From Centrapalus pauciflorus (Eukaryota; Streptophyta; Magnoliopsida; Asterales; Asteraceae): a DNA stretch of 64,000 bases. The notes beneath the pieces are model-generated. The model was given only the letters and a program-made list of their open reading frames with translations. It did not search any database and was not told where the DNA came from. The translations under genes were made by a program, and so were the position numbers. The stretch covers positions 406,827 through 470,826 of the forward strand of contig JAANYP010000148.1 in NCBI GenBank assembly GCA_020465985.1. The letters run 5' to 3'. Below, piece after piece: positions 1 through 13,348 of the stretch (its first letter is position 1; every line of letters begins with the position of its first letter).

Positions 1-42
1 AAGGAAAAGATTGATTAAGAAACTGGGATTGATGAGAATTAC

Positions 43-567
43 ATGAGTTATGTAATTAGATCATTCAAGGACTGGCAACCACCCACATTCTCTGGATCTT
101 TGAGAATTGAGGAAGTAGAAAGGTGGATTACAATTATGGAACAAATCTTTAGGGAGATGAATTGTAAGGATGAGTATAAGGTATTTTTAGCTAAGGATCA
201 ATTGATTGGACAAGCTAAGGAATGGTGGGACCGTTGGGAAAAAGAATTGGGATCCAAGTTGATTGCTTCCTTTAGTTGGGAACAATTCAAGTTGTTGTTT
301 AGTAGGCAATATGGTGAGCCTGATATCGTACCACATGTTAATCATGAAGAAAGAGCTATTGGAAAGATTGTAAAGTCTGGAGAAGATGAACTAAATGGAC
401 TATACTTGAGGTCAAGAACAAATAAACGTGATAGAAGTAAGAGATGTTGCCATTGTAATCAATTTGGACATAAGGCTAACAAATGTCCAATGAAGGTCGA
501 TGCTTGTTATAATTGTGGAAAAGTGGGCCATTTTAGCAGAAATTGCAAATTTCGACCAAAGAATTAG
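43..567 (+). pseudogene. Gag remnant with two CCHC zinc knuckles
   Basis: A 174-residue frame. Residues ~12-90 match the retrotransposon capsid (retrotrans_gag) pattern: PPTFSG, WI..ME.IF, and a WW pair followed by a SWEQFK segment. Two nucleic-acid-binding knuckles of the form C-x2-C-x4-H-x4-C follow, at residues ~135-148 (CCHCNQFGHKANKC) and ~154-167 (CYNCGKVGHFSRNC). Gag packages element RNA in cytoplasmic particles. The frame goes from the capsid motif almost straight to the knuckles, much shorter than a normal chromovirus Gag, so a central part has been deleted. No protease continues in frame. The start codon is simply the first Met after upstream stops and is probably not the native start. 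Confidence 0.8.
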
Positions 568-3500
568 CATGTAATGATATTACATGATGAAACTATGAAT
601 GAAAAGTTCAACAAAGAGATGATATCTCTGAGATTGTGGTTATAACTTTTGGACGTTAATCCATAGAGTTAGAAGTGTACTTTAAAGATTCCATATGTAA
701 TATTTCATCGAAGTTCTATGATGCTGAAGTTAACATGAAATCGAGTGATATAAAGTTTTATTACTAATATAAGTATAATCATGTTTGTGAATGAGAATAT
801 TCGAGTATATAAATAGGCAGCAGATGAACATCCAAGATGGACTTGGAAGCTTTGAATTGGAAGAGATGTTATAGATTTCTTAGAAATTTATGAATAAGTT
901 GAGAAGTTGTAATAAAGTCTAAGTTTGACCATGATGGGTTAAGGAATTGAAACTAATCATATTAGTATCATATGTGATATGTTTGAAGGATGTATCACAA
1001 CTTGTAGTGTTTATCATAAAACAAAATAGCATCAACTTGTATTAAAAGAAAACGGTAAGGTACATTGTATTGAATATTTTAAGCTTACAAAGGTTGTGGC
1101 TGAGAACACATGACACGAACTGTTCATGAGAATTTGATGTAGTTGGAGTCAAAGAGGCTATTTCAATATTTGAAATATGTAAATTTTATAACAGAAAGGA
1201 AAGTAATTCAAGCATTTCTGAGAAAGCGAACAAAGGTATGAGAATACATGACTTGTGTTAATGTTGAATGGAATTTGGAATATGCAATGCTAAGTATAAA
1301 TTAAGAAATATATGTGAATTATAATTGATCGGAAGAGGGATATAATATTTAATGAAATGAAAATTTGATTAAACAATAAAAAGTTTAAAAAGACTTTGGA
1401 CACTAGGGAAATTTCTTATACAGCAAAGAAAAGTTTAGTACTACGATTCGGAATCTAAGGATGATTCGGAGGTGATCATGAGTTCTGTTTGATTTTGGGT
1501 GTCGATCAATTATTTGTATCTACTGCTTTTGTTCAACAAGTGTAAATACCTTGATCTAAGTTGTCTATTGTGATTGATATTGAAATTGCTAAGTAACACA
1601 TTAGTTAGCGTGATCATGTGTATCATGATTGTACTTTAGTGATTGAGGAGGTAGTACTCAATCCTGACTTGATTTCAATAGAGATCGGTGATTTGATACG
1701 ATAATTAGAAAGAACTTATTAAATATATGTGACAAGACGCATGTAGTTTGCAATGAAGGAATAATAAAGATAACTACGCCGAAAGGAGGCGAGAGAATTG
1801 TATATATGAGTATTGGAGAAGTGGGGATCAATGTCTAATGATGATTGTTAGGTCCCGAAAGCTGATTGCTTAGGGTTGTGAGTTTTGTTTGGTATAGGCT
1901 ATTGATACCAAGGCTGAAGAGAAAACTGTGGCCGATGCGCCTGTTGTCCCAAATGTTTCCATATGTGTTTCTGGAAGACTTGTCTGATGTGCCACTTGAA
2001 AAACAAGTGAAATTTTGTGTTGACTTGATCCCTGGAGTTTCTCCAATAGCTTGTTGTTCGTATCGGTATGCATTTACTGAAAGGTAAGATATGATGAAGC
2101 AACTTCAGAAGTTGTCAGATAGGGGCTTTGTAGATTGAGTTCTCTGCCATGTGGAGCCCGATAGTGTTTATGAATCAAAAGATGTCACAATGAGAATCTG
2201 CATAGATTCACATGATTTGAACAAATTGACTATAAGTATCCGCTGCTGGGAATTGATGATTATTTCGATTAGCTGCATGAGAGCTAATTATTTTTTCTAA
2301 GATTGATCTACGAATGGGATATGATTAGTTGAGGTCCGAAGAAGGAATGTATTGAAAATGGCTTTCAGGGATAATTATGAGCACTACGAGTAATTAGATA
2401 TGGACATTATGAATATGGATTTGTATATCAATGTTGGAGGAATCGGTAATTGTATTTATCGATGATATTTTGGTGTAAGTCTAAAGCTGAATATGTCAAA
2501 TCGTGAGTTTTGATTACAATAGGTTATATTTTGTAGTATGTGATTTCTGGAGTTGAGATCTCGGAGGATTCCGCTAAAAGTGGAGGGATTGAGAATTTGG
2601 AAGCTGTTTTCGCGGTATTACAGATTTAAGAAATTTTCTACGATTAATAAATTGTAGACATGCTGATTTAAATTGGTATGTATATACTAACTTGAGAAAG
2701 TTATTACTGGAAAAACTTGCACAGATTTGCGTGAGTAAGGTTATTATTTTTATGTTACTCTAGAATCGATTATGTTTGATTAGAAGAGTCGTTTCATTTT
2801 CAACTATTGGTTTGCTTTACAAGTGGGATTAGGAACACATATAGCTATGAGTATAGCTTACTAACCCTGACAGATGGTCAAAATGAATGGACTATTTTCA
2901 CATTGGAATATATAATGAGATCATACATTCTGGATTTAAGTACCAACAGAAAAGATCAATTGTTTTGATAGAATTTTCGTATAACACTAGTTATCATGTT
3001 AAAAATCAAGAAAACACTGTTTACAGTTTTGTACGTGAGGAAATGTAGAACGCTTACGTGTTGGAATGAAATTGAAAGGACTCTGATTGCTGAGTCTGTG
3101 ATATGAAAGAAGAGTTATAATGATGAGACACCTAAACCAATCAGTTTTGAGGGAAACGATGTAGTATATTTGTTAGTATCACCGATGTGGTGTACTACTT
3201 GTTTTGAAAAAGGGATAAAACTAGCACTGAGGTGAGTTGGTTCATTTAGAATAACAGAAAAGTTAGGAATCTGTTATCTCATTTGGAATTATCTAAGGAA
3301 ATATCGAAATAACACTTGGTGTTTCACGTGGAAAGCTTTATGAAATCTTCACAACTAGTAATGAAGATTAGGCTGATTATACCGAATTCGAAATCAATAA
3401 AGATTAATATATGTTGAAAATCCAGAATATATTATGGATATGAAAGTAAGGAAGTTAAGGAACAAAGAGCTTAAAATAGTATTGATACGTTGGAAGCATC

Positions 3501-3598
3501 ACAAAGGAGTAAACCATACTTGGGAGACAAAAGTCGATACGTTGAAAAATTATAAGTATGTATTCGAATCCAAATAAACTTCGAGGACGAAGTTTGAG
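568..3598 (+). pseudogene. Degenerate pol (RT, integrase, chromodomain traces)
   Basis: No long frame survives, but fragments are recognisable. Around 1960-2085 there is the linker into RT (FLEDLSDVP, then VDLIPGVSP). Around 2190-2270 there are remnants of the RT block with a degraded DYRELNK / YPLPRIDD-type pattern. Around 2860-2990 there are integrase traces (an HPQTDGQ-like and an EFSYN-like segment). Around 3450-3560 there is an R-x-K-x-I..V..RWKHHKG..TWE pattern resembling the integrase C-terminus/chromodomain of Tekay elements. The density of stops and frameshifts and the AT enrichment fit old, methylation-driven decay. No function is expected. Confidence 0.7.
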
Positions 3599-3611
3599 CG
3601 TGGTGGAGCCC
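3594..3611 (+). other. Polypurine tract region before the 3' LTR
   Basis: A purine-rich GCGTGGTGGAGCC stretch lies just 5' of the LTR start, after the TTCGAGGACGAAG motif common at the end of Tekay-type pol. It would prime plus-strand synthesis. Exact limits are uncertain. Confidence 0.55.
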
Positions 3612-3615
3612 ATGT

Positions 3616-5610
3616 TGTAACATCCTCGAATTCAATTACGGTGATTTAAGAAATATTTAGACAGGTAATTTATAAATAAGTTGAATTATGAGCAAAGATT
3701 ATGTAATTGGGGATAGTTAAAACTTAGTTGTTGTTTGAAGAAAATTAAAAAGTTTAAGAACTTTGAAATGATTATTATGAATTATAAAAGTTAGTAATGA
3801 TAAATTTAAGAATAAATCAGTATTTTATGGAACCGGTTAAGTTGAGGGGTGAAATGTGCAAAATGGGAAAGATGGGAATAAAAAGGCCAAATACCTTTTC
3901 ATTCTCCAAATGCTCTCTCTCTCTACACTCTCTCTCTAGAAAAACACTCTCTACTTCTCTCTAAGATATCTCGCAAACCGACCGGCCGATTATCGAGATT
4001 TATACGTCATCGGAAAGATCTGGAGGAGTACAACAACAATCTATGGTTGGATTTTTGATTTCGCACGGATTAAGGTAAGAATCGACTCTTTTAAGATTTT
4101 GTGTTTCGGTTTTGAAGAACATAAGTTCGAATCTGTCATTTTTATGCGATTTAAAGCCGATTTTTCTTGAAATCTTGCAAGAATGAGATAGTATATGTGT
4201 AATAGAATCAAACCTAGGTATAATACTTGATATATTCATGATTTTAGGCTTTGAAATGAAGGATTTAAGTTGTAAAGATGAACAAACTCGAAAATACCAA
4301 GAACACAGTCGAAATGCAAGAACAAACTCGATTTTTGTACTAAATTCGAGCAGGAATTCGAGTTTAACACCATAGATTCGAATCTAAGGGCCTAGATTCG
4401 AATATGGTTCGAATCTATCATTTGGATTTCGAGTTTAGTCATTAAATTCGAAGGAAATTCGAATTTAACCCCCGAAAAAAGAATTTGATGCCTAAAATTG
4501 AAAACCCACTCTCTAAATTCGAATATTTTGAATGAAACACATAAAATACCAAGAGTTATTCAAAGGACAAGGCGTGAACTTGAAATGGGTTCAAATTTAG
4601 TTGTGGTTCGAATTTGGATATGGATCCGAAATGGGGGAAAAATATTGCAAAACTTACAAAACTTGGTCTTATGAATTTAAACGATTTTTGACTCGAGGTA
4701 TTGTTGCAACTAATTTAACAGGTTCCTTGTGGTGTTGTTTAACCCACAGTGGGGTACTTGGTGGATCCGGTTGAAAGCCCGAGGAGAAATAATAATTGGT
4801 TAACATTTAATTACGCACCCACTGTGAGTACATATGATTTCGCATGTTTATATCTGCTTTATGATTGCTTTTGCTTACTGAGACATGTTGCTTCATTTTT
4901 CGTTTGGAATTCTACTAACTTGCGTAGATTTAGATGCACATTCTTATTTGATGCATGTCCGTTCGTTTGTTGTGCATCTACGATGGACCGATGGGTCGCA
5001 TCTGTTACTCTGATGTTACTGCTCTATATGATGCTGGAGCTGATCCCTCCAGGTCCGGTAGGCAGTATGTCATCCCCGATGTTATGTCTGTCTCAGTAGT
5101 ATGTTTTAAAGGCCGAGCTTTGGGCTCGTAAGAGCGACGGCTCATGTGTGGTCGTACTTTGTGTACGTGGAGAGTGCACGACGTGTGTCGTCGGTGCTAC
5201 TCTTGTGGTCATCATAAGGATTTATAAAATGTGTAAATCTGTGTATTCACTAAGTATTCGCTTACCCCTCAGTTGTCTTTATTTTTACAGGAAAGGGTAA
5301 ATCAGCTGCCGGACCTTCTAGTTAGGTCATTTGGGAAGATTCGGAAGACTTGGTACTATTTCATCGGTAATTTATGTTATGAGACAATGTTGTAATATAT
5401 TCTGGATGATTGTAATAATTGTAATGGGTGTGTAGACTTAGACTTGGTACCCTATAGCACTGTAGGGTGTTTAACACTGTTGCACTACTATACTTATATA
5501 TTTTAATGCTTCCGCACTTAATTTAGGTTATGAGATCATTATGTTATTGCATGTTGATGATTAATCCTGGGCGTATTGTAATTGGTGGTTGTTGTGGCAA
5601 GGGTGTCACA
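3616..5610 (+). repeat. 3' LTR of the Tekay-type element
   Basis: It begins TGTAACATCC and ends GGGTGTCACA, which are imperfect inverted complements (8 of 10). It holds a CT-microsatellite leader (3911-3968), a splice-donor-like GGTAAGA (about 4074), a cluster of TTCGAA/TTCGAG motifs (4280-4620) and the CACTGTGAGTAC segment at ~4818 seen again in the LTR fragment near 31.7 kb. Length is about 1995 bp. No gene is visible inside. Confidence 0.8.
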
Positions 5611-7541
<1,931 letters not shown>

Positions 7542-9216
7542 CTACTCTGGAGGAGGAGGATCCCGACTGCGAACGAATCGCACGCGAAGACGAGGGCGGA
7601 CCGGAGGACGCTGAGGCTCTGGGGACGGACTCCGTCGACGAGTATGAGAGCTGGAAGCACCAGGCTGAGAGACAATAGACTGTATAAATATATCTGTCTG
7701 AAATGGCTCAGACTCGGTAGGTGAACGATGTGGAGAACGGTAAGGATGGGTAGTGGTGATAGTGGCGGGGGTAGGGACAATAGGGGTGTCAAATGGGAGG
7801 GTAGGGGGAAAAGAAGAAGAAGATGGAACAGAGAAAGGGGGAATGGAGGAAGGTCATTGGAGAAAATGGGCGAGGGCGGTGGGTAAGAAGAGGGGAAGAA
7901 TAATCATAAACGTAAGAAGAAGAAGGAATAAGGAAAAGTCGAGGAGGAGGTGGGGGAGGAAGGTGGTGGGCTCTGGCATACTCGGAATCGATGAGGAAAT
8001 GATGGTGATCCGCTATCTCAGCTGCGAGGCCAAAAAGGACACCGCGCTGAGTCAACGGAGTCGACACATCAATCCTCATCGGGTAAACAACGGGGGGCAT
8101 ATCGGAGGTGGAAGGCTCAGGAGAGGATGAAAGGGGAGGCTGGGAAGGTAAGGGGGAAGTGGTAACGGGAGGGGAAGTGGTAACGGGAGGGGGTGAAGCT
8201 ACCGAGCCCGCCTGGGCAATCTCTGCCTCATCAGCCTGTGGCTCCATCTCATGCTCCTCGACGGCGTCGGGATTAACCCAACCCAGGAGACGTCGGCGAT
8301 CGGCCGTCAGCATACCCATCGTCGCCAACGAGTCAGACCCAAAAATCATCCTCTGCGCCTCCGGAACAACTGTCAACCCCTGCTCGACAGCGGCATCAGC
8401 AAAAACACCCAAGCTACGCGCCAACCGCGTAATATAAACACCTCCAGCCATCGGGCTCGATCTGACGCGACCTGCGGCTCCCACAAAAAACACAGCTAGC
8501 CAATAGGCAAACTGTATAGTACAATCGCGATCAAGAAGTCGGCTAAGCATCATCAGATCTCGATGTGAAACTGTGCCCGGCTCCTTCCGGCACGCGATGC
8601 TGGAAGCAATGATCCTAAAAACGATCCGAAGCAACGGGTCACGAAAGGCCGTAGCCTTCGAGCTGTGCGAATTGTACACACCCGAAGCGACGGTCGTCCA
8701 AAAACCGGCCTCAGAAAAACCCTCTCCGGGACCCCGCACGGCAGTACGAAACGCTGGGTCGCGGACCTCGTCTGCAGTATATAGCCCTGAAAGAACGCCG
8801 AACTCTCGAAGAGACATACGACGCTCGACGCCACCTAGGCGAAAGCTGATCGAGGTAGCCTCATAATCAGAGCTCGTGGCGTCAAAAAAATACGTCGACA
8901 AAAACTCCAAAACGAGCTCCCGGTACACTGGCTCGTCGATCTCCAGCAGCCGCAGCAAAGCAGGCGGTCGGGAAGTACTGATCGGAGGGTGCGCCAAGAT
9001 CTCTCGAAGATGAGAGGCAATGCCTAACGACTCCATAGCGCCCCATGCCACTCCATACGTGGGGACCAATCCCTTGGCCTCAAGGCGCGAAAGCTTCGCC
9101 CTATCCTTTGGGTCCCCAAAGATAAGAAATCGATGGGGTCCCTCAGGAGGACGACGGCCTCCGTCACCACCACCAGGAGGGGGAGGGGGCGGGGGAGCAG
9201 CAGCAGCCTCAGCCAT
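7542..9216 (-). CDS. Athila ORF3 (env-position ORF), frameshifted near its C-terminus
   Basis: The frame from ATG 9216 runs to a stop at 7789 (475 residues). The start was chosen over the longer upstream frame because it has a GCCATGGC context and sits 7 nt after a strong splice acceptor. Residues 1-25 are Ala/Pro/Gly-rich. Residues ~30-330 form a conserved-looking globular region with FLIFGDPKDRAK, VPTYGVAWGAMESLG, a YRELVLEFLST core and SFRLGG..R.MSL, the pattern of plant Athila ORF1/ORF3-type proteins. Residues ~380-475 are Pro/Ser-rich. A further Pro/Arg-rich tail in another frame ends at TAG 7542, so an indel around 7790-7870 probably removed the native C-terminus. Base composition is far more GC-rich than the flanks. 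The position matches the 'env-like' ORF of Athila/Calypso, but I see no convincing signal peptide or membrane anchor from this start. The function is unknown. Confidence 0.7.
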
Positions 9217-9222
9217 GGCTAT

Positions 9223-10383
9223 CTGCAAGAAAAAGAACAGACAAAATAAACGAAACACGCTATCACGCAGACAAATATAAACTACTATAATCCCTAAAAG
9301 CCTAAAAATATATGAAATAAGGAAAACACTAGAACAAACTAAAAACGAAGCAAAATAACATAAACTAAAAAGGAAACAGAAACTAAAGTTCAAACCGAAG
9401 AAATCCTAAAAAGCACCTAAGAAAAGGAAATAAAACCCGAAATAAATCCTAAACAAACTAAATGAAGGAAAATAAACTGAAATAAAGACTAAAATAAAAA
9501 CCTAAGTAAAAACTAAAATAAAGCTAAAATTCAAAATGAGAAACTTATAAGAAGAAATAAACTACTAAATTAAACTAAGAAAGTAGCCTGAAAATAAAAA
9601 CTAAAAAACTAAACTAAAAATTAAACTATCCTAAAATAAAATGGACAAAAAGTAAATCAAAACTAAGAATCTAACACTTAAAAATTAGAAACTAAAAGAT
9701 ATGACATTAACGCTAAAAACTAACTAACAAATACTAAACTACTTAAAACTAAAAATGGAAACCAACAAAACTAAGAATTAAAAATTAGATTAAAACTAAA
9801 CGAAAGCTTAACTAACAATTATAACATAGAAATCTAAATGAAATCTAACAGGGAACAAATATGTGAATAGCATAAGAAAATTAATAAAAACTCTATGTAT
9901 TGAAAGATTTATTTACATACTGAAATTTTTTTTTTCAGTCGCGGGCGCGACCGCGATGGCAAACACGGCCGCGCTCGCTAACTCGGCCGAGACCTAGCCT
10001 GCCATCACCCGCGATCGAAGCCAGAAACAAAAATCGCTTAATTTCAACATTTAAACCAAGAAAAACATAAAGTTTAAACTAAAAACACGTAAAACTAAAA
10101 CATCTTAATAACCTAAAACCCTAAATCAATCATGAACAGGAACATAGATTGCGATACCTACCATTATTAAAGCAAGATATATGAACAAGCATGAATAGGA
10201 CAAAATTAAACGAAAACTAACTCAATATTATTAGGTTAAACTGAAACCTAAACCCTAGATAATGGAAAATACGACAAAGAGATGAAACCAACAAGAACTA
10301 CTGATTTATTCACCAAAAAGCATGTAAAACGACTGAATAAACGATAAAAATGAAAGATTAACATGAGAGATAAAAGAACTTAC
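9223..10383 (-). other. Predicted 5'-UTR intron of ORF3
   Basis: Donor CAG|GTAAGT (boundary 10384/10383) matches the consensus. The acceptor is a pyrimidine run ending TTTTTCTTGCAG at 9223. The 1161-bp interior is T-rich on the sense strand (repeated TTTAGTTTTTA-type phrases, 9240-9900), as in plant introns, apart from one GC island (9938-10020). Splicing would join a short leader to ATAGCCATGG of ORF3. Not confirmed by transcript data. Confidence 0.6.
9938..10020. repeat. GC island with CGCGG/CCGCG motifs inside the ORF3 intron
   Basis: An abrupt CpG-dense block with GCGGGCGCGACCGCG and CGGCCGCG-type words inside A/T-rich sequence, resembling the islands upstream of the ORF3 TATA box and in the Athila LTR. 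Confidence 0.6.
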
Positions 10384-10490
10384 CTGATTATGATGATGAA
10401 AACGAGCTAAAAATGCAAGAAATGAAGCAAAAGGCGCAAAAGTTGAAACCGGAATGAAAATCGCGAGACGAAGGTGAGAGTGCGGGAAAA
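10384..10490 (-). other. Predicted leader exon of ORF3
   Basis: Between an expected start site about 30 nt below the TATA box and the CAG|GTAAGT donor. It is pyrimidine-rich on minus and has no ATG-led ORF of note. The right edge is an estimate. Confidence 0.5.
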
Positions 10491-10515
10491 GGAAAAATGA
10501 TCCGCGATCTGCTCC

Positions 10516-10523
10516 TTTATATA
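10516..10523 (-). promoter_or_regulatory. TATA box upstream of ORF3
   Basis: CTATATAAAGGAG on minus, about 1.3 kb upstream of the ORF3 ATG and far from the LTR. Immediately upstream (10531-10632) lie GC islands with CGCGGCCGCG, the same order (islands, then TATA) as in the LTR promoter at 17583-17704. Confidence 0.6.
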
Positions 10524-10530
10524 GAAAATC

Positions 10531-10632
10531 TAGCGCGGTCGAGTTCAACAAAGCGCGGCCGCGATGAAAGCAGATATTTATTAGTTTCCCGCTCATTTGA
10601 GCGCGGCCGAGATCACACCACCGCGGCCGCGA
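10531..10632. repeat. CGCGGCCGCG islands upstream of the ORF3 TATA box
   Basis: Two exact copies of the self-complementary decamer CGCGGCCGCG (10554-10563, 10622-10631) plus GCGCGGTCGAG and GCGCGGCCGAG variants, separated by AT-rich DNA. Two further exact copies occur only in the Athila LTR (17603-17612, 17691-17700). Confidence 0.8.
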
Positions 10633-11533
10633 TGAGCAGAATTTCAGAATTAAAACATCAGTTGGCAAATAGCAAAGTCCAGAGATATGAATCTCCAAAT
10701 TCAACCTAAATGACCTAACCAATTTAGTTATTACCCCACACTAAACTGAAAATAACTCTCTAATAATGATCGAAACTTTAACGCTTTTATTGCGACTTTA
10801 ATTTCAGCACAACTTAAACGAAGCTTAAGACTAAAATTAAGGTATATGCATGCAACGATTGCGAATCAATTATTATAAAATTAAAGCTCACCGCATTTGC
10901 CAAATAGCTAGAATAAACCAAATGAACAAAAGCAAGAGAATTTATGAAATGCAATTGAATCAAAACAATGAAATAACTAAATGCAAAAGACTTTGAAAAG
11001 AAAAATTCAGAGTTGACTTTTAAAACGTCAAACTGCCTTCACACTTTTATTGAATTAAGCACCCGAAAACCTGAAATAACGAAACAACGAACCAAGTGAG
11101 TAAAAGATGCTATGATTAGGCTTTATTAAAGCTAAACAGTAAAAGAAATTAAGCTACGAAATGCAAGTAATTGAGAATTTAAATATGCTAAACAAGACTC
11201 AAAAAGTCAAAAGGCAATTGCAAGAAGGAAATTAAGCTTATAACCTTTGAAGAAAACACCAATAACATCAAGCATGCAATCCTAAAACACAAACTCAATG
11301 CAAAGGGGACTTATTTAATGCGAAAACAGTCTAAGACCTATATAAACTAAGACAATCAAAGATATGTAAAAAAGAATTCAAATGAACTAGTCTAAGAAAG
11401 ACTTCAACTTATGAACATGCATAAACAAAAGACATAGCTAACAATAAAATAAAGTGATTATTATTGACGGGGTGCCTCCCGCAAGCGCTAGAATGCAAAC
11501 TCGAGCCTCCAGCTAGACTCGGCCCCAAGATAA
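10633..11533 (-). other. Non-coding spacer after Athila pol
   Basis: AT-rich with no coding pattern. It includes a GTGTGGGG purine tract on minus near 10734 and, near 11466-11490, a GGGAGGCACCCC phrase on minus often seen downstream of pol in Athila/Tat elements. Confidence 0.55.
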
Positions 11534-12063
11534 TCAAACTGAGACGGGGGCCAGGCTAAATGTAGCCTCACAAACCTGCTCGATGGATGGATCAGTGTAG
11601 AGCTTTAGTCGGTGCCCATTTACTTTAAAATTTCCCGATGAATGTTCTAATTCGACCGTCCCATAGGGGAACACTTGGGAAACAGTAAATGGTCCCGACC
11701 ATCGAGACTTAAGCTTACCAGGAAACAGCTTCAAACGTGAATTGTACAATAGCACCTTGTCGCCAATGCTGAATTCCTTGGTAGATATCTGCTCATCATG
11801 CCGTCTCTTCATCCTCGCCTTATAGATCGACTCATTCGTGTAGGCGTCCTCCCGTAGCTCATCCAATTCATTTAGCTGCATCTTCCTTTCATTACCTGCG
11901 CTTGACAAATCAAAATTAGACCAACGTAAAGCCCAATATGCCCTATGCTCTAGCTCGACAGGAAGATGACACGCTTTGCCATAAACTAGCCTATAAGGTG
12001 TAAGTCCGGTAGGCGTTTTGTGAGCAGTCCTAAATGCCCAAAGCGCGTCGTCGAGCTTGTCAG
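11534..12063 (-). pseudogene. Athila integrase C-terminal region
   Basis: Continues the integrase frame after an in-frame TAG at 12064. The first part has the [15 protein letters not shown] motif of plant gypsy integrases. It is followed by a Lys/Arg-rich helical part and a beta-barrel-like DNA-binding segment ([34 protein letters not shown]). The frame stops at 11534. In a live element this would bind viral DNA ends in the nucleus. Here it can only be translated by reading through a stop. Confidence 0.8.
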
Positions 12064-12064
12064 C

Positions 12065-13348
12065 CTATCTACTCCTATGCTCACCTATTGTTCTCTCTAG
12101 GATACGCTTGAGACCACGGTTGGTCACTTCAGCTTGGCCATTTGTTTGCGGATGATACGGAGTCGCTAATCGGTGAGTAACTCCATATTTCTCCAAGGCC
12201 TTAGAGAACTGTGAATTGCAGAAATGCGTTCCTCTATCACTAATGATAGCCTTAGGAGCACCGAACCTGGCAAATAGCTTTCGCAGAAAGGAAACGACTA
12301 CACGTGCGTCATTAGTGGGGAGCGCCTGTGCCTCAACCCATTTCGACACGTAGTCGACAGCAACAAGGATGTACTTACATCCACGAGAGGACGGGAATGG
12401 TCCCATGAAATCAATACCCCACACTTCGAATATCTCACAGATCTGAATGGTAGTGATGGGCATCTCTTGGCGATTTGATATGTTTCCACTTCTCTGACAA
12501 GCATCACATGCTTTCACAAACTCCCTAGCATCCTGAAAGATCGTAGGCCAGTAGAATCCTGCATCAAATACCTTCCGAGCTGTGGTATTTGCACCATGGT
12601 GTCCCCCGGTGGGACCGATGTGGGATGCGTATAAGATCTGCATAGCCTCATCACCATGAACACAACGCCGAATAATCTGATCAGCACAAACTCGGAAGAG
12701 ATAAGGGTCATCCCAAAAATAATTCTTCACATTTTTGAAGAATTTCTTTCGTTGCTGATGAGTTAGTCCTTTGACGAGCACATTACCCACCAGATAGTTT
12801 GCGTAGTCCGCAAACCAAGGGCATTCGTCAATCGAATGTGCCGAGCAAAGTGACTCATCTGGGAAAGACGCCTTAATTGCAGAATCATCAAGAGGAAGAA
12901 GTGAAGGATTCTCTAAACGGCTTAGGTGATCGGCAGCTAAGTCCTCGGACCCACGTTTGTCTTTGATTTCGATGTCAAACTCCTGAAGGAGCAGAATCCA
13001 TCGAATCAGACGGGGCTTGGCATCTTGCTTCTGAAAGAGATATCTCAAAGCAGAGTGATCGGTAAAAACCACTGTCTTTGAGAGAATCAGATAAGACCTA
13101 AACTTCTCAAATGCATATACTATTGCTAGCAGCTCTTTCTCAGTAGTAGTATAATTTCGCTGAGCATCAGTAAGAGTCTTGCTAGCATAGTATATAACAT
13201 GAAAACGGTTTTCCTTTCTTTGTCCCAATACTGCCCCCACAGCATAATCGCTGGCATCACACATCAGCTCAAATGGTAACTCCCAATCTGGGGCCACCAT
13301 GATGGGGGCAGAAACAAGCTTTTCCTTCAAAGTATCAAAGGCATGCAC
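12065..13348 (-). pseudogene. Athila RNase H and integrase core
   Basis: A 427-residue frame. Residues ~20-130 are RNase H ([44 protein letters not shown]). Residues ~240-300 are the integrase zinc domain ([18 protein letters not shown]). Residues ~305-420 are the catalytic core, with the D,D,E residues visible in [17 protein letters not shown] and the [10 protein letters not shown] segment. It overlaps the RT frame, offset by one base near 13350, where an A appears lost from a short A-run. It ends at TAG 12065, where related elements have Trp. Two lesions therefore isolate it. Confidence 0.85.

Larger units (their letters stand above)
1..5610 (+). mobile_element. 3' part of a decayed Ty3/gypsy chromovirus (Tekay/Del type)
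   Basis: The order is gag remnant (43-567), heavily mutated pol (to about 3560), purine-rich tract (about 3594-3611) and a 2-kb LTR (3616-5610), all on plus. The 5' LTR and primer site lie left of the window. Traces of a chromodomain-like C-terminus (around 3450-3560) and the LTR ends TGTAACATCC / GGGTGTCACA fit the Tekay/Del chromoviruses. The flank immediately right of 5610 reads, on minus, as the pre-LTR region of the neighbouring Athila element, so this element is nested in it. Many scattered stops mark it as old. Confidence 0.8.

Noticed and set aside
7789..9393. Upstream-extended ORF3 start at 9393 with a hydrophobic leader that looks like a signal or transmembrane segment
   Set aside because: The extension lies 5' of a strong splice acceptor in T-rich intron sequence. 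The hydrophobic residues are encoded by T-runs, so it is not evidence for an envelope protein.
10306..10722. 138-residue minus-strand ORF before Athila ORF3
   Set aside because: It crosses the predicted TATA box, leader exon and donor site. Composition is not protein-like and no motif is present.
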